Assembly (NCBI GenBank): GCA_905235675.1
Contig: CAJONC010000006.1
Span: forward strand, 1-64,000
Length of the DNA: 64,000 bases
Direction: 5' to 3'
From: an uncultured Bacteroidales bacterium
Lineage (GTDB): Bacteria > Bacteroidota > Bacteroidia > Bacteroidales > UBA932
The position numbers were made by a program, and so were the translations under genes. Positions 37,880 to 47,016 of this stretch are shown here, one piece after another. How positions within the stretch are numbered: position 1 is the first letter of the stretch; each line of letters opens with the position of its first letter. Under the pieces are notes generated by a model. The model was given only the letters and a program-made list of their open reading frames with translations, made no database searches and was not told the DNA's origin.

Positions 37880-38751
37880 AGGGAAGGTATGGCGCGGACG
37901 CAGTAGAGCACGTCTTCGCGGATGATATGGGCGGCATCGTAGCCGTTTATCCATTCGGCGGGATACACGGCCATGTAATCGCGCCAGGCCTGAAGGTCTT
38001 CGTCGATATACACGTTCAGTATAGCGAGCCGGCCTTCGCGGACAAGCGAAGTCACAGTCGGGTCCGCTTTAAGCGTTTCGATGATTTCCAGGCAGTTGTG
38101 ACAGCCAGGGTTGCTGAAGAACAGCAGGGTTTTCTCCGCCTTGACCGAGTGCATGTCCAGCTTTTTTCCGTTTCTCAGGGAGATTGCAAAGTCGGGGGCG
38201 ACGCTGCCGCGGGGATTCATCGCACACATCTGCGCCTCATATTCATAAGCCCTGCGCATATCGTCGCGGGTAAGCGGAGATGACGCCATTTTCCGTACGA
38301 AGGGAAGGTAAAGGTCTTCGTCGCGCATGGGGGAATTCGGGTCGTACAGATAGCGGGAAACTATTTCCGTCATGGCAAGATAAACCCTGGCGGAAGTGTC
38401 TGCCTGCTGCTTTGCCGAGATATTGTCGAAGAACCTTTCCATGCCTGTCTGGGCATTGGGAAGGGGAACTGCGTCGAGCACGGCAAGATAGTTGGCAAAG
38501 GCCTGTTCCACGTCTCCTTTTGCTACGCCCAGAACACGCGCGGAATCCGTACGGCCGTCGCCGGCAAAGAAGCCGTCCCAGTAATGCGCCGTCAGATAGT
38601 CCATCCGCTCCCCGGGCTCAGTATATGCCGTCGGCACCGTAGGCTGCGGAAACGCCCTGTCCCGCAGCACGGGAGCAGCGCTTTTACGCCCTCCGCACGA
38701 CATGGCGGCGAGCAGCAGAAAGGCAACGGAGAAACTTCTGATACTTTTCAT
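37807..38751 (-). CDS. Thioredoxin-fold lipoprotein (DUF5106-like)
   Basis: 314 residues starting at the ATG at 38751; the upstream TTG adds one residue. A lipobox (LLAAMSC, Cys19) is followed by a helical domain of roughly 100-190 residues (FFDNISAKQQADTSARVYL) resembling DUF5106 and then a thioredoxin domain with SNPGCHNC (a CxxC pair, about residue 220) and cis-proline element RAIPSLYLL. It probably handles thiol or disulfide chemistry in the envelope; the redox partner is unknown. Its start uses the last base of the prmC stop (coupled) and its end overlaps the convergent DUF4249 gene by 73 bases. Confidence 0.75.
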   Translation of the reverse strand: MKSIRSFSVAFLLLAAMSCGGRKSAAPVLRDRAFPQPTVPTAYTEPGERMDYLTAHYWDGFFAGDGRTDSARVLGVAKGDVEQAFANYLAVLDAVPLPNAQTGMERFFDNISAKQQADTSARVYLAMTEIVSRYLYDPNSPMRDEDLYLPFVRKMASSPLTRDDMRRAYEYEAQMCAMNPRGSVAPDFAISLRNGKKLDMHSVKAEKTLLFFSNPGCHNCLEIIETLKADPTVTSLVREGRLAILNVYIDEDLQAWRDYMAVYPAEWINGYDAAHIIREDVLYCVRAIPSLYLLDADKRVLLKDPPVERVLKSL

Positions 38752-39632
38752 CAACGTTCAAAACTGACGAAGCGCGGACGGTCGAACCAGTCGGGGACTA
38801 TCTGTACCGAAGAGAATCCGGCATCGGCAAAAACGGCGGCGGTTTCTTCGGCAAGTTCGGTATTCAGCTCCACTATTGCGCAGCCGTTCGGGGCGAGGAG
38901 GCGGGAAGCGGTCACAGCGATGGCCCTGTGGAAGGCGAGGGGGTCGCGATCGGGGGCGAAGATAGCCATGTGGGGTTCCCAGCCGAGAACGTTGGGACGC
39001 ATCTCCGGCTTCTCGGAAGGCTGCACGTAGGGAGGATTGGCGGTAATCAAATCAAAATACGGCCCTCCCACGGCTTCTACAGTTCCGTCGACATCCAGCA
39101 GGTCGGCCACTACGAAACGCGGACGGACAGCTTTTTTTGAAATGCGCTTGAACTGGCCCGAGGCAAGGTCGAGGGCTTCTTTCGACAGATCCGTGGCAAT
39201 GACCGATGCGCCCGGCAGGTCCAGGGCGAGAGTCCATGCGATGCATCCGGATCCGGTGCAGAGGTCGAGTATCTTCAGCTGTTCCGCGGGTTTTCTTCCG
39301 GCGACCATTTCCTCCGCCTTCATGCAAAGCACCTCGGTCTCGGCGCGGGGAATCAGGGCACGGGCATCCACATTGTATGTCCGCCCGCAGAATTCCGTGT
39401 AGCCGAGCACGTATTGCAGGGGTTCCGAAGCCGCGAGCCGCCGCATGTCTTCGAGCGCCTGGTCCAGAAGTTCCGCAGGGACTTCGGTCGAGGGCTCGGT
39501 GATGTGTTGGTATGAAGGGAATCCGAACACTTCGCTGCAGTAGAAGTTCATTATGCTACGGGCTTCTTCCTGCGGATAAAGTGAGGAAAGTGACGCAGTT
39601 CCGTCTTTTATGAAATCTTTCAGCAGCATCAT
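38751..39632 (-). CDS. prmC: Release factor glutamine methyltransferase
   Basis: 293 residues. It methylates the GGQ glutamine of release factors with SAM. The N-terminal helical domain is followed by RIPRAETE-type ALIPRAETEVL, the SAM site LDLCTGSGCIAW and the catalytic NPPYVQPSE. Two adjacent ATGs (39632 and 39629) are possible starts; both overlap the end of the Na/Pi cotransporter by up to 4 bases. Its stop shares a base with the next gene start. Confidence 0.92.
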   Translation of the reverse strand: MMLLKDFIKDGTASLSSLYPQEEARSIMNFYCSEVFGFPSYQHITEPSTEVPAELLDQALEDMRRLAASEPLQYVLGYTEFCGRTYNVDARALIPRAETEVLCMKAEEMVAGRKPAEQLKILDLCTGSGCIAWTLALDLPGASVIATDLSKEALDLASGQFKRISKKAVRPRFVVADLLDVDGTVEAVGGPYFDLITANPPYVQPSEKPEMRPNVLGWEPHMAIFAPDRDPLAFHRAIAVTASRLLAPNGCAIVELNTELAEETAAVFADAGFSSVQIVPDWFDRPRFVSFER

Positions 39633-41356
39633 TTACCGGGTTTTGCGTTGAACTGTGCCTGGGAGATGTTGATGATGAAGTCTCCCATCTTTTCGAGGGC
39701 GTTCACCACGTCCATATAGAAGGCGCCCGTCTCATAAGGATAGCTGGACTTCTCCACATTGGAAAGGTGCTCCTCGCGCAGGGTGTCGCGCCAGGCGTTT
39801 ATCTTGCTTTCCGCTATCTCCGCGTTGGAAATGCCGGGGAGCTGCACCAGAGGCGTTTCCAGATTGACGTGCATGGCATCGTAGGCCTCGTCCACCAGCC
39901 CGACCATGTGTTCGAGCTTGCCGAGCATGTCTTCGGTGAAGGTCTGCTTGTGGGCCCACGCCCGGGCCATTATCTTTCCTATGCTCTCGCCGCTGTCGCC
40001 GAGGGATTCCATCTCGCCTATGATACGGTAGAAGCTCCTGATGCGTATCGTGGCTTCGTGGCTCATTTCGATTCGGGTGGCCTCGTTCAGATAGGCGGCT
40101 ATCTCATGCTCCATCCTGTCGGTAATCTCCTCGTATTTGATAAGGCTTTCGTTGGCATTCAGGAAGTCTTCCTGGGTTTTTGCGGAGATGGCCTCACGTA
40201 TATACCCGAGATCCTTGTGACAGAGGTCCCCGAAGCGCACCAGTTCCATCTTTACACTGGTGATGGCGATATCCGAGGTCCCGACGGGGCCGGCGGCGAT
40301 GTACTCGAGTTTGAATATCTCTTCTTCCTCCTTGGAGGGGAACACCAGCGTGACGAGCTTGACAATCTGGGGGATGAACCATACGAGCACGAGAATGTTC
40401 ACCATGTTGAAGAGGGTGTGCATGGTACAGACGCTGTAGAGGAGGGAGGTGCTGATGGCTTCGGCGTTCGAGGCGTCGGTAAGGTCGGCCACGTTGGGGT
40501 CAGGCAGGCCGAAGAAGGACACGATGTTGCCTATGAGCCTGAGCCAGAGAGGGAAGATACAGAGCACCCAGCACACTCCGAAAACGTTGATGACCGTGTG
40601 CGAGAATGCGGCGCGCTTTGCTGCGGTGTTTCCCACCGAGGCGGCGAGGTTGGCTGCGATGGTGGTACCGATGTTCTCGCCCAGCACCATTGCGGCGGCA
40701 AGGTTGAAGGGGATGACGCCGGTGGTGACGAGTATCATGATGATTGCCATCGTGGCGGCGGAACTCTGGAAGAGCAGGGTGAGGATGACGCCGATAATCA
40801 GGAAGATGGCGACGGATCCGGCCCCGAGCTGGGTCCATGATTTGAGGAAGCCGAGGGACTCGGGGGTGATGAGAGTCTGGGCCGCCATCCTCAACTGGGC
40901 GAAGCCTATGAAGAACAGGGCAAAACCTATGATAATCTCTCCGACATTGCGGTTCAGCTGGTTCTTTTTGTTCTGCATCAGCACGAATCCGACGAGAATC
41001 AGGGGAAACGCGAAGTCCGCCATATTGAACGAGAAGCCGAACACGGCCATTATCCACGATGTGATTGTGGTGCCGATATTGGCCCCCATGATGACTCCTA
41101 CAGCCTGTTCAAGGGCAAGCAGGCCGGCATTCACGAAGCTTACCACCATCACGGTCATTGCCGTGGAAGACTGGATCAAGGCCGTTATGCTGACGCCTGT
41201 AACTATCTGTTTGAAAGGATTTGAAGTCATCTTGGCGAGGAAGCTGCGCATTCCGTCGCCTGCAACTTTCTGCAAACCGCCGCTGAGAAGTCCCAGACCA
41301 TAGAGGAAGAGGGCGACGCCTCCGAGCAAGGTCAGGATTTGTAGAAACACACTCAT
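39629..41356 (-). CDS. Na+/phosphate cotransporter family protein with PhoU-like tail
   Basis: 575 residues. Two inverted Na/Pi-cotransporter repeats carry the QSS signatures TALIQSSTAMTVMV (about residue 62) and LLFQSSAATMAII (about residue 194), and there are about eight membrane helices up to residue 325. The C-terminal 200 residues are helical and PhoU-like (EMESLGDSGESIGKIM). Likely imports phosphate, or acts as a sodium-coupled phosphate regulator as in NptA/YjbB. It is the first gene of a minus-strand run with prmC and the thioredoxin lipoprotein. A divergent gene starts 54 bases away. Confidence 0.9.
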   Translation of the reverse strand: MSVFLQILTLLGGVALFLYGLGLLSGGLQKVAGDGMRSFLAKMTSNPFKQIVTGVSITALIQSSTAMTVMVVSFVNAGLLALEQAVGVIMGANIGTTITSWIMAVFGFSFNMADFAFPLILVGFVLMQNKKNQLNRNVGEIIIGFALFFIGFAQLRMAAQTLITPESLGFLKSWTQLGAGSVAIFLIIGVILTLLFQSSAATMAIIMILVTTGVIPFNLAAAMVLGENIGTTIAANLAASVGNTAAKRAAFSHTVINVFGVCWVLCIFPLWLRLIGNIVSFFGLPDPNVADLTDASNAEAISTSLLYSVCTMHTLFNMVNILVLVWFIPQIVKLVTLVFPSKEEEEIFKLEYIAAGPVGTSDIAITSVKMELVRFGDLCHKDLGYIREAISAKTQEDFLNANESLIKYEEITDRMEHEIAAYLNEATRIEMSHEATIRIRSFYRIIGEMESLGDSGESIGKIMARAWAHKQTFTEDMLGKLEHMVGLVDEAYDAMHVNLETPLVQLPGISNAEIAESKINAWRDTLREEHLSNVEKSSYPYETGAFYMDVVNALEKMGDFIINISQAQFNAKPGK

Positions 41357-41396
41357 ATTCGTTTTGTAAAAATCGGGTAAATTTACTAAAAAATAT

Positions 41397-41405
41397 TAGA
41401 TTTGC
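41397..41405 (+). promoter_or_regulatory. -7 box almost touching the start of the peptidase-propeller gene
   Basis: TAGATTTGC is a full -7 match and its G is 6 bases from the ATG at 41411. The usual start point would fall at or next to the A of ATG. No TTG at 19-21 bases upstream. Confidence 0.4.
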
Positions 41406-41410
41406 AGTAT

Positions 41411-44314
41411 ATGCGACGCCGCTTGTCCATACTTCTATTTGTCATCGTGAGCTGCCTTCCGGCCCGTGCACAGTTCTATATTTCGGGGGCGGAGAACCCG
41501 GGAGTAAGTTGGAACACCATGGAAAGCGACAACTTCAGGATTGTCTATCCCGACTATTGCGACTCCCTCGCCAGGGAATACCTTATCTGCCTGGAGGGAT
41601 ACCGCGACGCCCTCGGCACCAGCTGCGGCTTCGTCCCCAACCAGTTCTACAAGAACAGGATGCCGGTGATCCTGCACGCGGCAAGTTCGATTTCCAATGG
41701 TCTGGTAAGCTGGGCCCCGCGACGCATGGAACTCTATGCAAATCCTGAGGCCTACAGCCCCGACCCCTATCCCTGGATTGACCAGCTCGCGGTCCATGAA
41801 AGCCGGCATGCGGCACAGATGCAGCTCAGCCGCGTCAACGGCTTCCACCGCACGCTCGGGATTCTGACCGGAGAAATGTGGACAGGAGCCGTGGCGGCCC
41901 TATACCCCGGACAGGCCCTGCTCGAAGGGGATGCCGTGGTCGCGGAAACGGCGCTTACGAATTCTGGGCGCGGACGTACCGCGGATTTCCTTGAATACTA
42001 CAGGGTTGCGTTCGCCGACAGCCTGTACCGCAACTGGTGGCAGTGGAGATGGGGCTCGCAAAAGCGTTACACTCCCACTTATTACGCCGCAGGCTACCTG
42101 CTGATTTCCGGAATGAGGACGACCTTCGACAGTCCGTCTTTCTATGCCGATTACAACAGGCGGGTGGAACAAAAGTCCCTTCCGCTGTTCAATCTGCAAA
42201 AAACTGTCAGGGCTGCAAGCGGAAAGAAGATGGCGGAGGCCTGGGACGGGATTCAGCGGGATTTTGCCGCGCAGTGGGCGGAAGAAGAGAGGCTTCGCGG
42301 GCCCTTTGTAGAAGGGGAAACCATTACCCGCAAGGCACGCTATTACGACTCATACAACTCCCTGGTGTTTGCCGGCGACGAACTGCTGGCTCTGCACTCG
42401 GGGCTCGACGTGGCGAGGGAACTTGTAAGGATTAACGAAGACGGCAGCCATGAAAGCATAGGCGCCTTCGCAAGCGGAACCTCGCGCCTCGTGTGGGACA
42501 CTTCCGACCAGCGCCTGATCTGGACGGAATACCAGCCTTCCAAACTGTATCCTATGGAAAGCTATTCGAGGCTGTGCTACCTGAGCGACTGGGGTTCGCA
42601 CAGGAAATATGCGGCGAAAGGGCATCTCTACAATCCTGCCGCAGCAAAAGAGTTTTCCGCAATAGCCGTCGTCCAGTATTACGAGGACGGGAACCGTTCC
42701 GTGGTGCTGCTTTCTTCGCGCAAGGGCATTCCCTTCGAAGAATACGTCGCACCGGCAGGAATACAGCCCGTGGAACCTGTATGGACAGGCAGGGACCTCT
42801 ATGTCAGCGGAGTGTCCTCCGAAGGCTTCAGCATCTACCGCCTGCCGGAATGGGAGCCTCTTTTCGCCCCCGCACACTCCAAAATCAACCACGTTTTCAG
42901 CACCGACGGCCTGATCTGGTTCACCTCCGACCGCAACGGGGTAAACAACCTGCACTCGGTTGATCCCGCCACCGGAGAACTGCTGCAACGCACATCCACC
43001 CGTTTCGGAGGCAATGATTTCGCCTTCTCTCCCGAGGGAGAGCTCTACTACAGCGCCCCGACTGCCGACGGCAGGGTGATACGACGCATAGCCGCGGATT
43101 CCCTTTTGAACATTCCGGTAACTTTTGGCGATTATCCTTCTCCCATTGCCGACAGACTGAGCGCACAGGAGAGTCTGAAGCCTTCTCCCTACACTGGGGA
43201 GATAAGTGCCCCGAAACCCTATAGAAAGGCTGCCCACCCGACAAAACTGCATTCATGGGCTCCGGTCTATGTCGACTATTCCCTGATTGACAGAGAGAGC
43301 ATGGAAGAAGTCAGTTCCGCATCTTCCCTCGGCGCCACGGCCTTCCTCCAGAACGAACTCGGCAGCTCTTATGGTCTCGTCGGCGTCAGCCTTACCGGAG
43401 TTCCCGACAGCCTGAGCGCGGGGCAATGGTTCCGCCCTTCGCTGCACGCACAGTACATCTGGACAGGACTCGGGCCCACCCTTGAATTCAGGGCGGACGT
43501 CGGCGAAAGGGTACGCCACCGGCAATACTTCACACGGGTCTCCGAAGAAGAAGGCATGAAGTTTCCTTCCACCACCGAAAAGCTGGACGGGACCTTCATG
43601 AGCTTTACCAGCGCTATTTCCTTCCCCTTCAACCTCGGGGGAGGCGGTTGGAGCAGGGGCGTAATACCTTATTTCCGCGCAAGCTGGAACAACGACATAA
43701 TGGGAACCGTGGACGTGGAGCACTTTACCAACACCGTGGTTTTCAACCTGAACGAGCACAGTGGAGTGCTGCAGAGCAAGGCCGGAATCAGGGCTTACTC
43801 CATGCGTCCCATCCCGTCTTCATGCATCTATCCCCGCCTCGGAATGGGCGTAGACCTCGGATGGACGGACAGCTACAGCCTGCGGTCTACCTGGCCGGGG
43901 TACAGCTATGCAAAACTCTACGGCTACCTGCCGGGCCTGACACGCACCCACGGTCTCAGGCTGGAAACGGATTTCCGGCACGGGCGGCAGAGCGACTGGG
44001 TGAACTCCGACGAGATTGACTTGCTCGCCGACTATGCGTTCCCCTTCCTGCCTCTCGACCTCGGTGCGGGGTCGCTGTTCTACCTGCGGAACTTTGAAGC
44101 CAGGATCCACGGGCGCTACAGTTACGGCCACTACGATTCCTACGTAACCCGCCTCAACGAAACCAGAAACGTTTTCAAGGCGGGCGCCACCGTTCAGGCA
44201 AGATTGGCCAGCCTGCTGTGCATTCCCTTCGATTTTCACATCGGGGCAAGATATATGTATGATTTCAGCAAGGGCGACGGCGTCTGGGACCTTGCCCTGA
44301 ATTTTGATTTTTGA
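41411..44314 (+). CDS. Peptidase MA-like / beta-propeller / barrel fusion protein
   Basis: 967 residues, ATG start at 41411 just after a signal peptide (LPARAQ cleavage). Residues about 20-190 resemble a gluzincin peptidase (peptidase MA-like): VHESRHAAQ gives an HExxH zinc site (His129, Glu130, His133) and LLEGDAVVAE supplies a third acidic ligand (Glu172). A middle region of repeated WTEYQ/WFTSDRNGVNN/FAFSPEGELYY blades (about 330-600) is a TolB/WD40-type propeller. The last 300 residues are amphipathic strands ending in an aromatic-rich terminal strand (WDLALNFDF), like an outer-membrane barrel. It could be a surface-anchored protease. Function is unknown. The CpXC gene begins 1 base after the stop. 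Confidence 0.65.
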   Translation: MRRRLSILLFVIVSCLPARAQFYISGAENPGVSWNTMESDNFRIVYPDYCDSLAREYLICLEGYRDALGTSCGFVPNQFYKNRMPVILHAASSISNGLVSWAPRRMELYANPEAYSPDPYPWIDQLAVHESRHAAQMQLSRVNGFHRTLGILTGEMWTGAVAALYPGQALLEGDAVVAETALTNSGRGRTADFLEYYRVAFADSLYRNWWQWRWGSQKRYTPTYYAAGYLLISGMRTTFDSPSFYADYNRRVEQKSLPLFNLQKTVRAASGKKMAEAWDGIQRDFAAQWAEEERLRGPFVEGETITRKARYYDSYNSLVFAGDELLALHSGLDVARELVRINEDGSHESIGAFASGTSRLVWDTSDQRLIWTEYQPSKLYPMESYSRLCYLSDWGSHRKYAAKGHLYNPAAAKEFSAIAVVQYYEDGNRSVVLLSSRKGIPFEEYVAPAGIQPVEPVWTGRDLYVSGVSSEGFSIYRLPEWEPLFAPAHSKINHVFSTDGLIWFTSDRNGVNNLHSVDPATGELLQRTSTRFGGNDFAFSPEGELYYSAPTADGRVIRRIAADSLLNIPVTFGDYPSPIADRLSAQESLKPSPYTGEISAPKPYRKAAHPTKLHSWAPVYVDYSLIDRESMEEVSSASSLGATAFLQNELGSSYGLVGVSLTGVPDSLSAGQWFRPSLHAQYIWTGLGPTLEFRADVGERVRHRQYFTRVSEEEGMKFPSTTEKLDGTFMSFTSAISFPFNLGGGGWSRGVIPYFRASWNNDIMGTVDVEHFTNTVVFNLNEHSGVLQSKAGIRAYSMRPIPSSCIYPRLGMGVDLGWTDSYSLRSTWPGYSYAKLYGYLPGLTRTHGLRLETDFRHGRQSDWVNSDEIDLLADYAFPFLPLDLGAGSLFYLRNFEARIHGRYSYGHYDSYVTRLNETRNVFKAGATVQARLASLLCIPFDFHIGARYMYDFSKGDGVWDLALNFDF

Positions 44315-44315
44315 T

Positions 44316-44927
44316 ATGGACGGACTTGTTATAAAATGCAGGAGGTGCTCCGCCGACATCCCTGTGCGGCCTGTTTCCGTGATAAATTCCTCGGAAAATC
44401 CCGAACTCAAGAATGAGCTTGTCGACGGAAAATTGTTTATCCGCGAATGCCCAGTCTGCGGCGAAAGGCAGCTGGTGCGCTTCCCCCTGCTCTACCACGA
44501 CCCTTCCGAGAAGTTGCTGGTCTGGCTCAGCGACGAAAACCCCGAAACGGAGGCACAGATGAAAAAGGCGGTGGTTGTCGAGGGGATGGAGGGATATTCT
44601 GGGCGCATAGTGGACACCCCGGGGCAGCTTATCGAAAAGATAAAAATTTTCGATGCGGGGTTGGACGATATTGCCATGGAGCTCTGCAAGTTCGTCACCC
44701 GCCAGGAGACAGGGAAGGATGTCGACATGCTGTTCTTCGGCTTCGACGGCGCCGACAACGAAATTACACTGACCTATCCCGAAAACGGAGAGATGCAGAT
44801 GCTGCGCATAGGTTTCAACGTGTATGAAGACTGTGCGGGGATAGTGGTGCGCAATCCCGAATTGAAAAAAGCTGCGGCCGGACTCACAAGAGTCAGCCGC
44901 AGCTGGGTGGAAAGCTTTATAAGATAG
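44316..44927 (+). CDS. CpXC-type zinc-ribbon protein
   Basis: 203 residues from ATG 44316, preferred over the TTG at 44304. The N-terminus has two Cys pairs, CRRC (residues 8-11) and CPVC (about residues 45-48), a zinc-ribbon like the CpXC domain. The remaining residues form an alpha/beta fold of unknown role. It starts 1 base after the barrel-fusion gene and ends 4 bases before the convergent galK, so it is likely co-transcribed with the former. Confidence 0.6.
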   Translation: MDGLVIKCRRCSADIPVRPVSVINSSENPELKNELVDGKLFIRECPVCGERQLVRFPLLYHDPSEKLLVWLSDENPETEAQMKKAVVVEGMEGYSGRIVDTPGQLIEKIKIFDAGLDDIAMELCKFVTRQETGKDVDMLFFGFDGADNEITLTYPENGEMQMLRIGFNVYEDCAGIVVRNPELKKAAAGLTRVSRSWVESFIR

Positions 44928-44931
44928 CTTT

Positions 44932-46083
44932 TTACAGTTTCCTCGCCCCGTCGCTCACGACAACGTCGTAAACCTTGGGTTCGTGGCCGAACCTGGCTGT
45001 GAACTGCTCCTTTGCCGCATTTACGAAGTCTTCGTAAAGTTCTTCCTTCACGAGGTTGATGGTGCATCCGCCGAAACCTCCGCCCATTACGCGGGAACCG
45101 GTGACATCCATCTTGCGGGCGAGTTTGTTGAGGAAGTCGAGCTCTTCGCAGCTGACTTCGTACAGGCGGCTCAATCCGAAGTGAGTCTGATACATCATTT
45201 CGCCGACGGTCTCATAATCGCCGCGCTCAAGGGCGTCGCAGACGTCAAGCACGCGCTGCACTTCGCCTATCACATATTCGGCACGGAGGAAATCTTCTTC
45301 GGGAATCCGGTCACGGACCTCATCGAGCCAGACGCGCTTGGCATCGCTCAGGAACTCGACCTCGGGGTGGTTCTTGCGGATGGCGGCGGCGGCGTTCTCG
45401 CAGGATTCGCGGCGCTTGTTGTAGGCGCTGGAAGCGAGTTTATGCTTCACGCAGGAGTCGATAAGGACGACTTTGTAGCCCTTGGAATCGAAGGGGAAGT
45501 ACTTGTATTCCAGAGTTTTGCAGTTGAGGCGGATCAGGCAGCCGGCCTTGCCGAAGCAGGAGGCGAACTGGTCCATGATGCCGCACTTCACACCGCAGTA
45601 GTTGTGCTCGGTACTCTGTCCTATCTTGGCGAGTTCGAACTTGTCGAAGCCGTTGCCGTTGAGTTCATTGATGGCGTTGGCGTAGCAGCTTTCAAGGGCG
45701 GCCGACGAGCTCAGGCCTGCGCCGAGAGGGACATCACCTGCAAATACGGTGTCGAAACCTGCGACCTTGCCTCCGCGCTTGAGGATCTCGCGGCAGACGC
45801 CGAAAATGTAGCGGGCCCATTGCTGGCCCGGCAGGGCCTCATCGTTCTGGAATGAAAATTCCACATACTCGTCACAGTCAATGGAAAATGCACGGACCTT
45901 GTCGGTGCCATTGAGTTTGATTTCCGCGACAATGCCTTTGTCGATGGCTCCTGGGAACACATATCCGCCATTGTAGTCGGTGTGTTCACCAATGAGGTTG
46001 ATACGGCCTGCGGCGGCATACTGCTCCCCGCCTTCTCCGAAGAGGGCAACGAATTTTTCGTGAATCTGAGTTGTCATTGACAT
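44932..46083 (-). CDS. galK: Galactokinase
   Basis: 383 residues (381 from the second Met). It phosphorylates galactose with ATP (Leloir pathway). The GHMP motifs are clear: GRINLIGEHTDYNGGYVFP (residues 26-44), the glycine-rich phosphate loop GDVPLGAGLSSSAALE, and GSRVMGGGFGGC near the C-terminus. It begins 30 bases after the stop of the restriction endonuclease on the same strand, with no strong promoter in the gap, so it may be transcribed with the restriction-modification pair or have a weak promoter of its own. Confidence 0.96.
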   Translation of the reverse strand: MSMTTQIHEKFVALFGEGGEQYAAAGRINLIGEHTDYNGGYVFPGAIDKGIVAEIKLNGTDKVRAFSIDCDEYVEFSFQNDEALPGQQWARYIFGVCREILKRGGKVAGFDTVFAGDVPLGAGLSSSAALESCYANAINELNGNGFDKFELAKIGQSTEHNYCGVKCGIMDQFASCFGKAGCLIRLNCKTLEYKYFPFDSKGYKVVLIDSCVKHKLASSAYNKRRESCENAAAAIRKNHPEVEFLSDAKRVWLDEVRDRIPEEDFLRAEYVIGEVQRVLDVCDALERGDYETVGEMMYQTHFGLSRLYEVSCEELDFLNKLARKMDVTGSRVMGGGFGGCTINLVKEELYEDFVNAAKEQFTARFGHEPKVYDVVVSDGARKL

Positions 46084-46113
46084 AATTATGTAGTTTTATA
46101 AGTTTATTGGCTG

Positions 46114-47016
46114 TTAAATAATCCGCTGGACTTCCCTGTAAACTTCAGGGGTATCGCGGAAGTACATTCTCATCTTGGTCCCGTGATTGTGCCCCGTACG
46201 GGCATCGAACTCTACCCTGACCTTTCCCTGCTCAATACACTCCACGAACTTGTCTATATCAACATTCTTGAGGAAATACGCCTCGGAATACCTGAAATAT
46301 TCCTTGCCGTCCTTCTTCATTACTTCGGCCCGCACGTACAGGCAGTTGTAGAATTTACGGCCTATGGACAAAAACAAGTCGTTAAAGGGCCAGTAAGGGG
46401 TGACGGGCAAAGGGCCAAGCCCGGCATTTTCCTCAACACTCTTCAGCCATTCCGCATGACGGGGATCAACTTGCCTGCTGTCAAAAACAACTTCTATTCT
46501 CCGTTTTTCATTATTGACAGACACTTTGAATCCCCTGTCCGTAAATGTCTTTCCATTCATTGTCTGGCGGAAAGATTTCTCCGTCTCGGGATACTTTGTT
46601 CCCGCCTGGGCATGCGGCCAACCATATTTGGGGAGCAATACTTTACTGACAATCTGTTCCTCCCTTGGGGATGGCTCTTTGTGCGACAAAGTAATCAACG
46701 AACTGGTATTTGCCCTCTGGGCCTTCAATTCCCATTCCGTAGCATCAGGCATGGCAATATTGTTGGTCGGAATGCCAAGCAGTTCTTCAAGAATATTGCC
46801 TACGGCGCCGTCGTTGCCAGGCATCGTATTCTCAATCCAGCCTCTGTCCTTAATCTCCTTTATCGCTTCTGTCAGTTCTTCTTTGGTATAGAACTTATGA
46901 ATAATTTGCTTGGGTGCATTTGAGTGGTCGTCGGGCTCTATTGACACTGACTCGGAATAAGCCTCTTCTGTCGTTTTCCTTGAAAAAACAGAAAAAAAGT
47001 TACGGAGAGATTTCAT
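46114..47016 (-). CDS. MvaI/BcnI-family type II restriction endonuclease
   Basis: 300 residues. The active site matches the MvaI arrangement: Glu77 in GNILEELLG, Asp91 and Glu96-x-Lys98 in DATEWELKAQR. In MvaI I recall Glu36, Asp50, Glu55 and Lys57, which have the same spacing. A MvaI-type core with LITLSHKEPSP follows. MvaI and BcnI cut CCWGG and CCSGG, so a CCNGG-like site is likely but the central base cannot be read from the sequence. About 40 N-terminal residues are an extension of unknown role. It overlaps its partner methyltransferase by 4 bases and is AT-richer than the flanking core genes. Confidence 0.8.
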   Translation of the reverse strand: MKSLRNFFSVFSRKTTEEAYSESVSIEPDDHSNAPKQIIHKFYTKEELTEAIKEIKDRGWIENTMPGNDGAVGNILEELLGIPTNNIAMPDATEWELKAQRANTSSLITLSHKEPSPREEQIVSKVLLPKYGWPHAQAGTKYPETEKSFRQTMNGKTFTDRGFKVSVNNEKRRIEVVFDSRQVDPRHAEWLKSVEENAGLGPLPVTPYWPFNDLFLSIGRKFYNCLYVRAEVMKKDGKEYFRYSEAYFLKNVDIDKFVECIEQGKVRVEFDARTGHNHGTKMRMYFRDTPEVYREVQRII

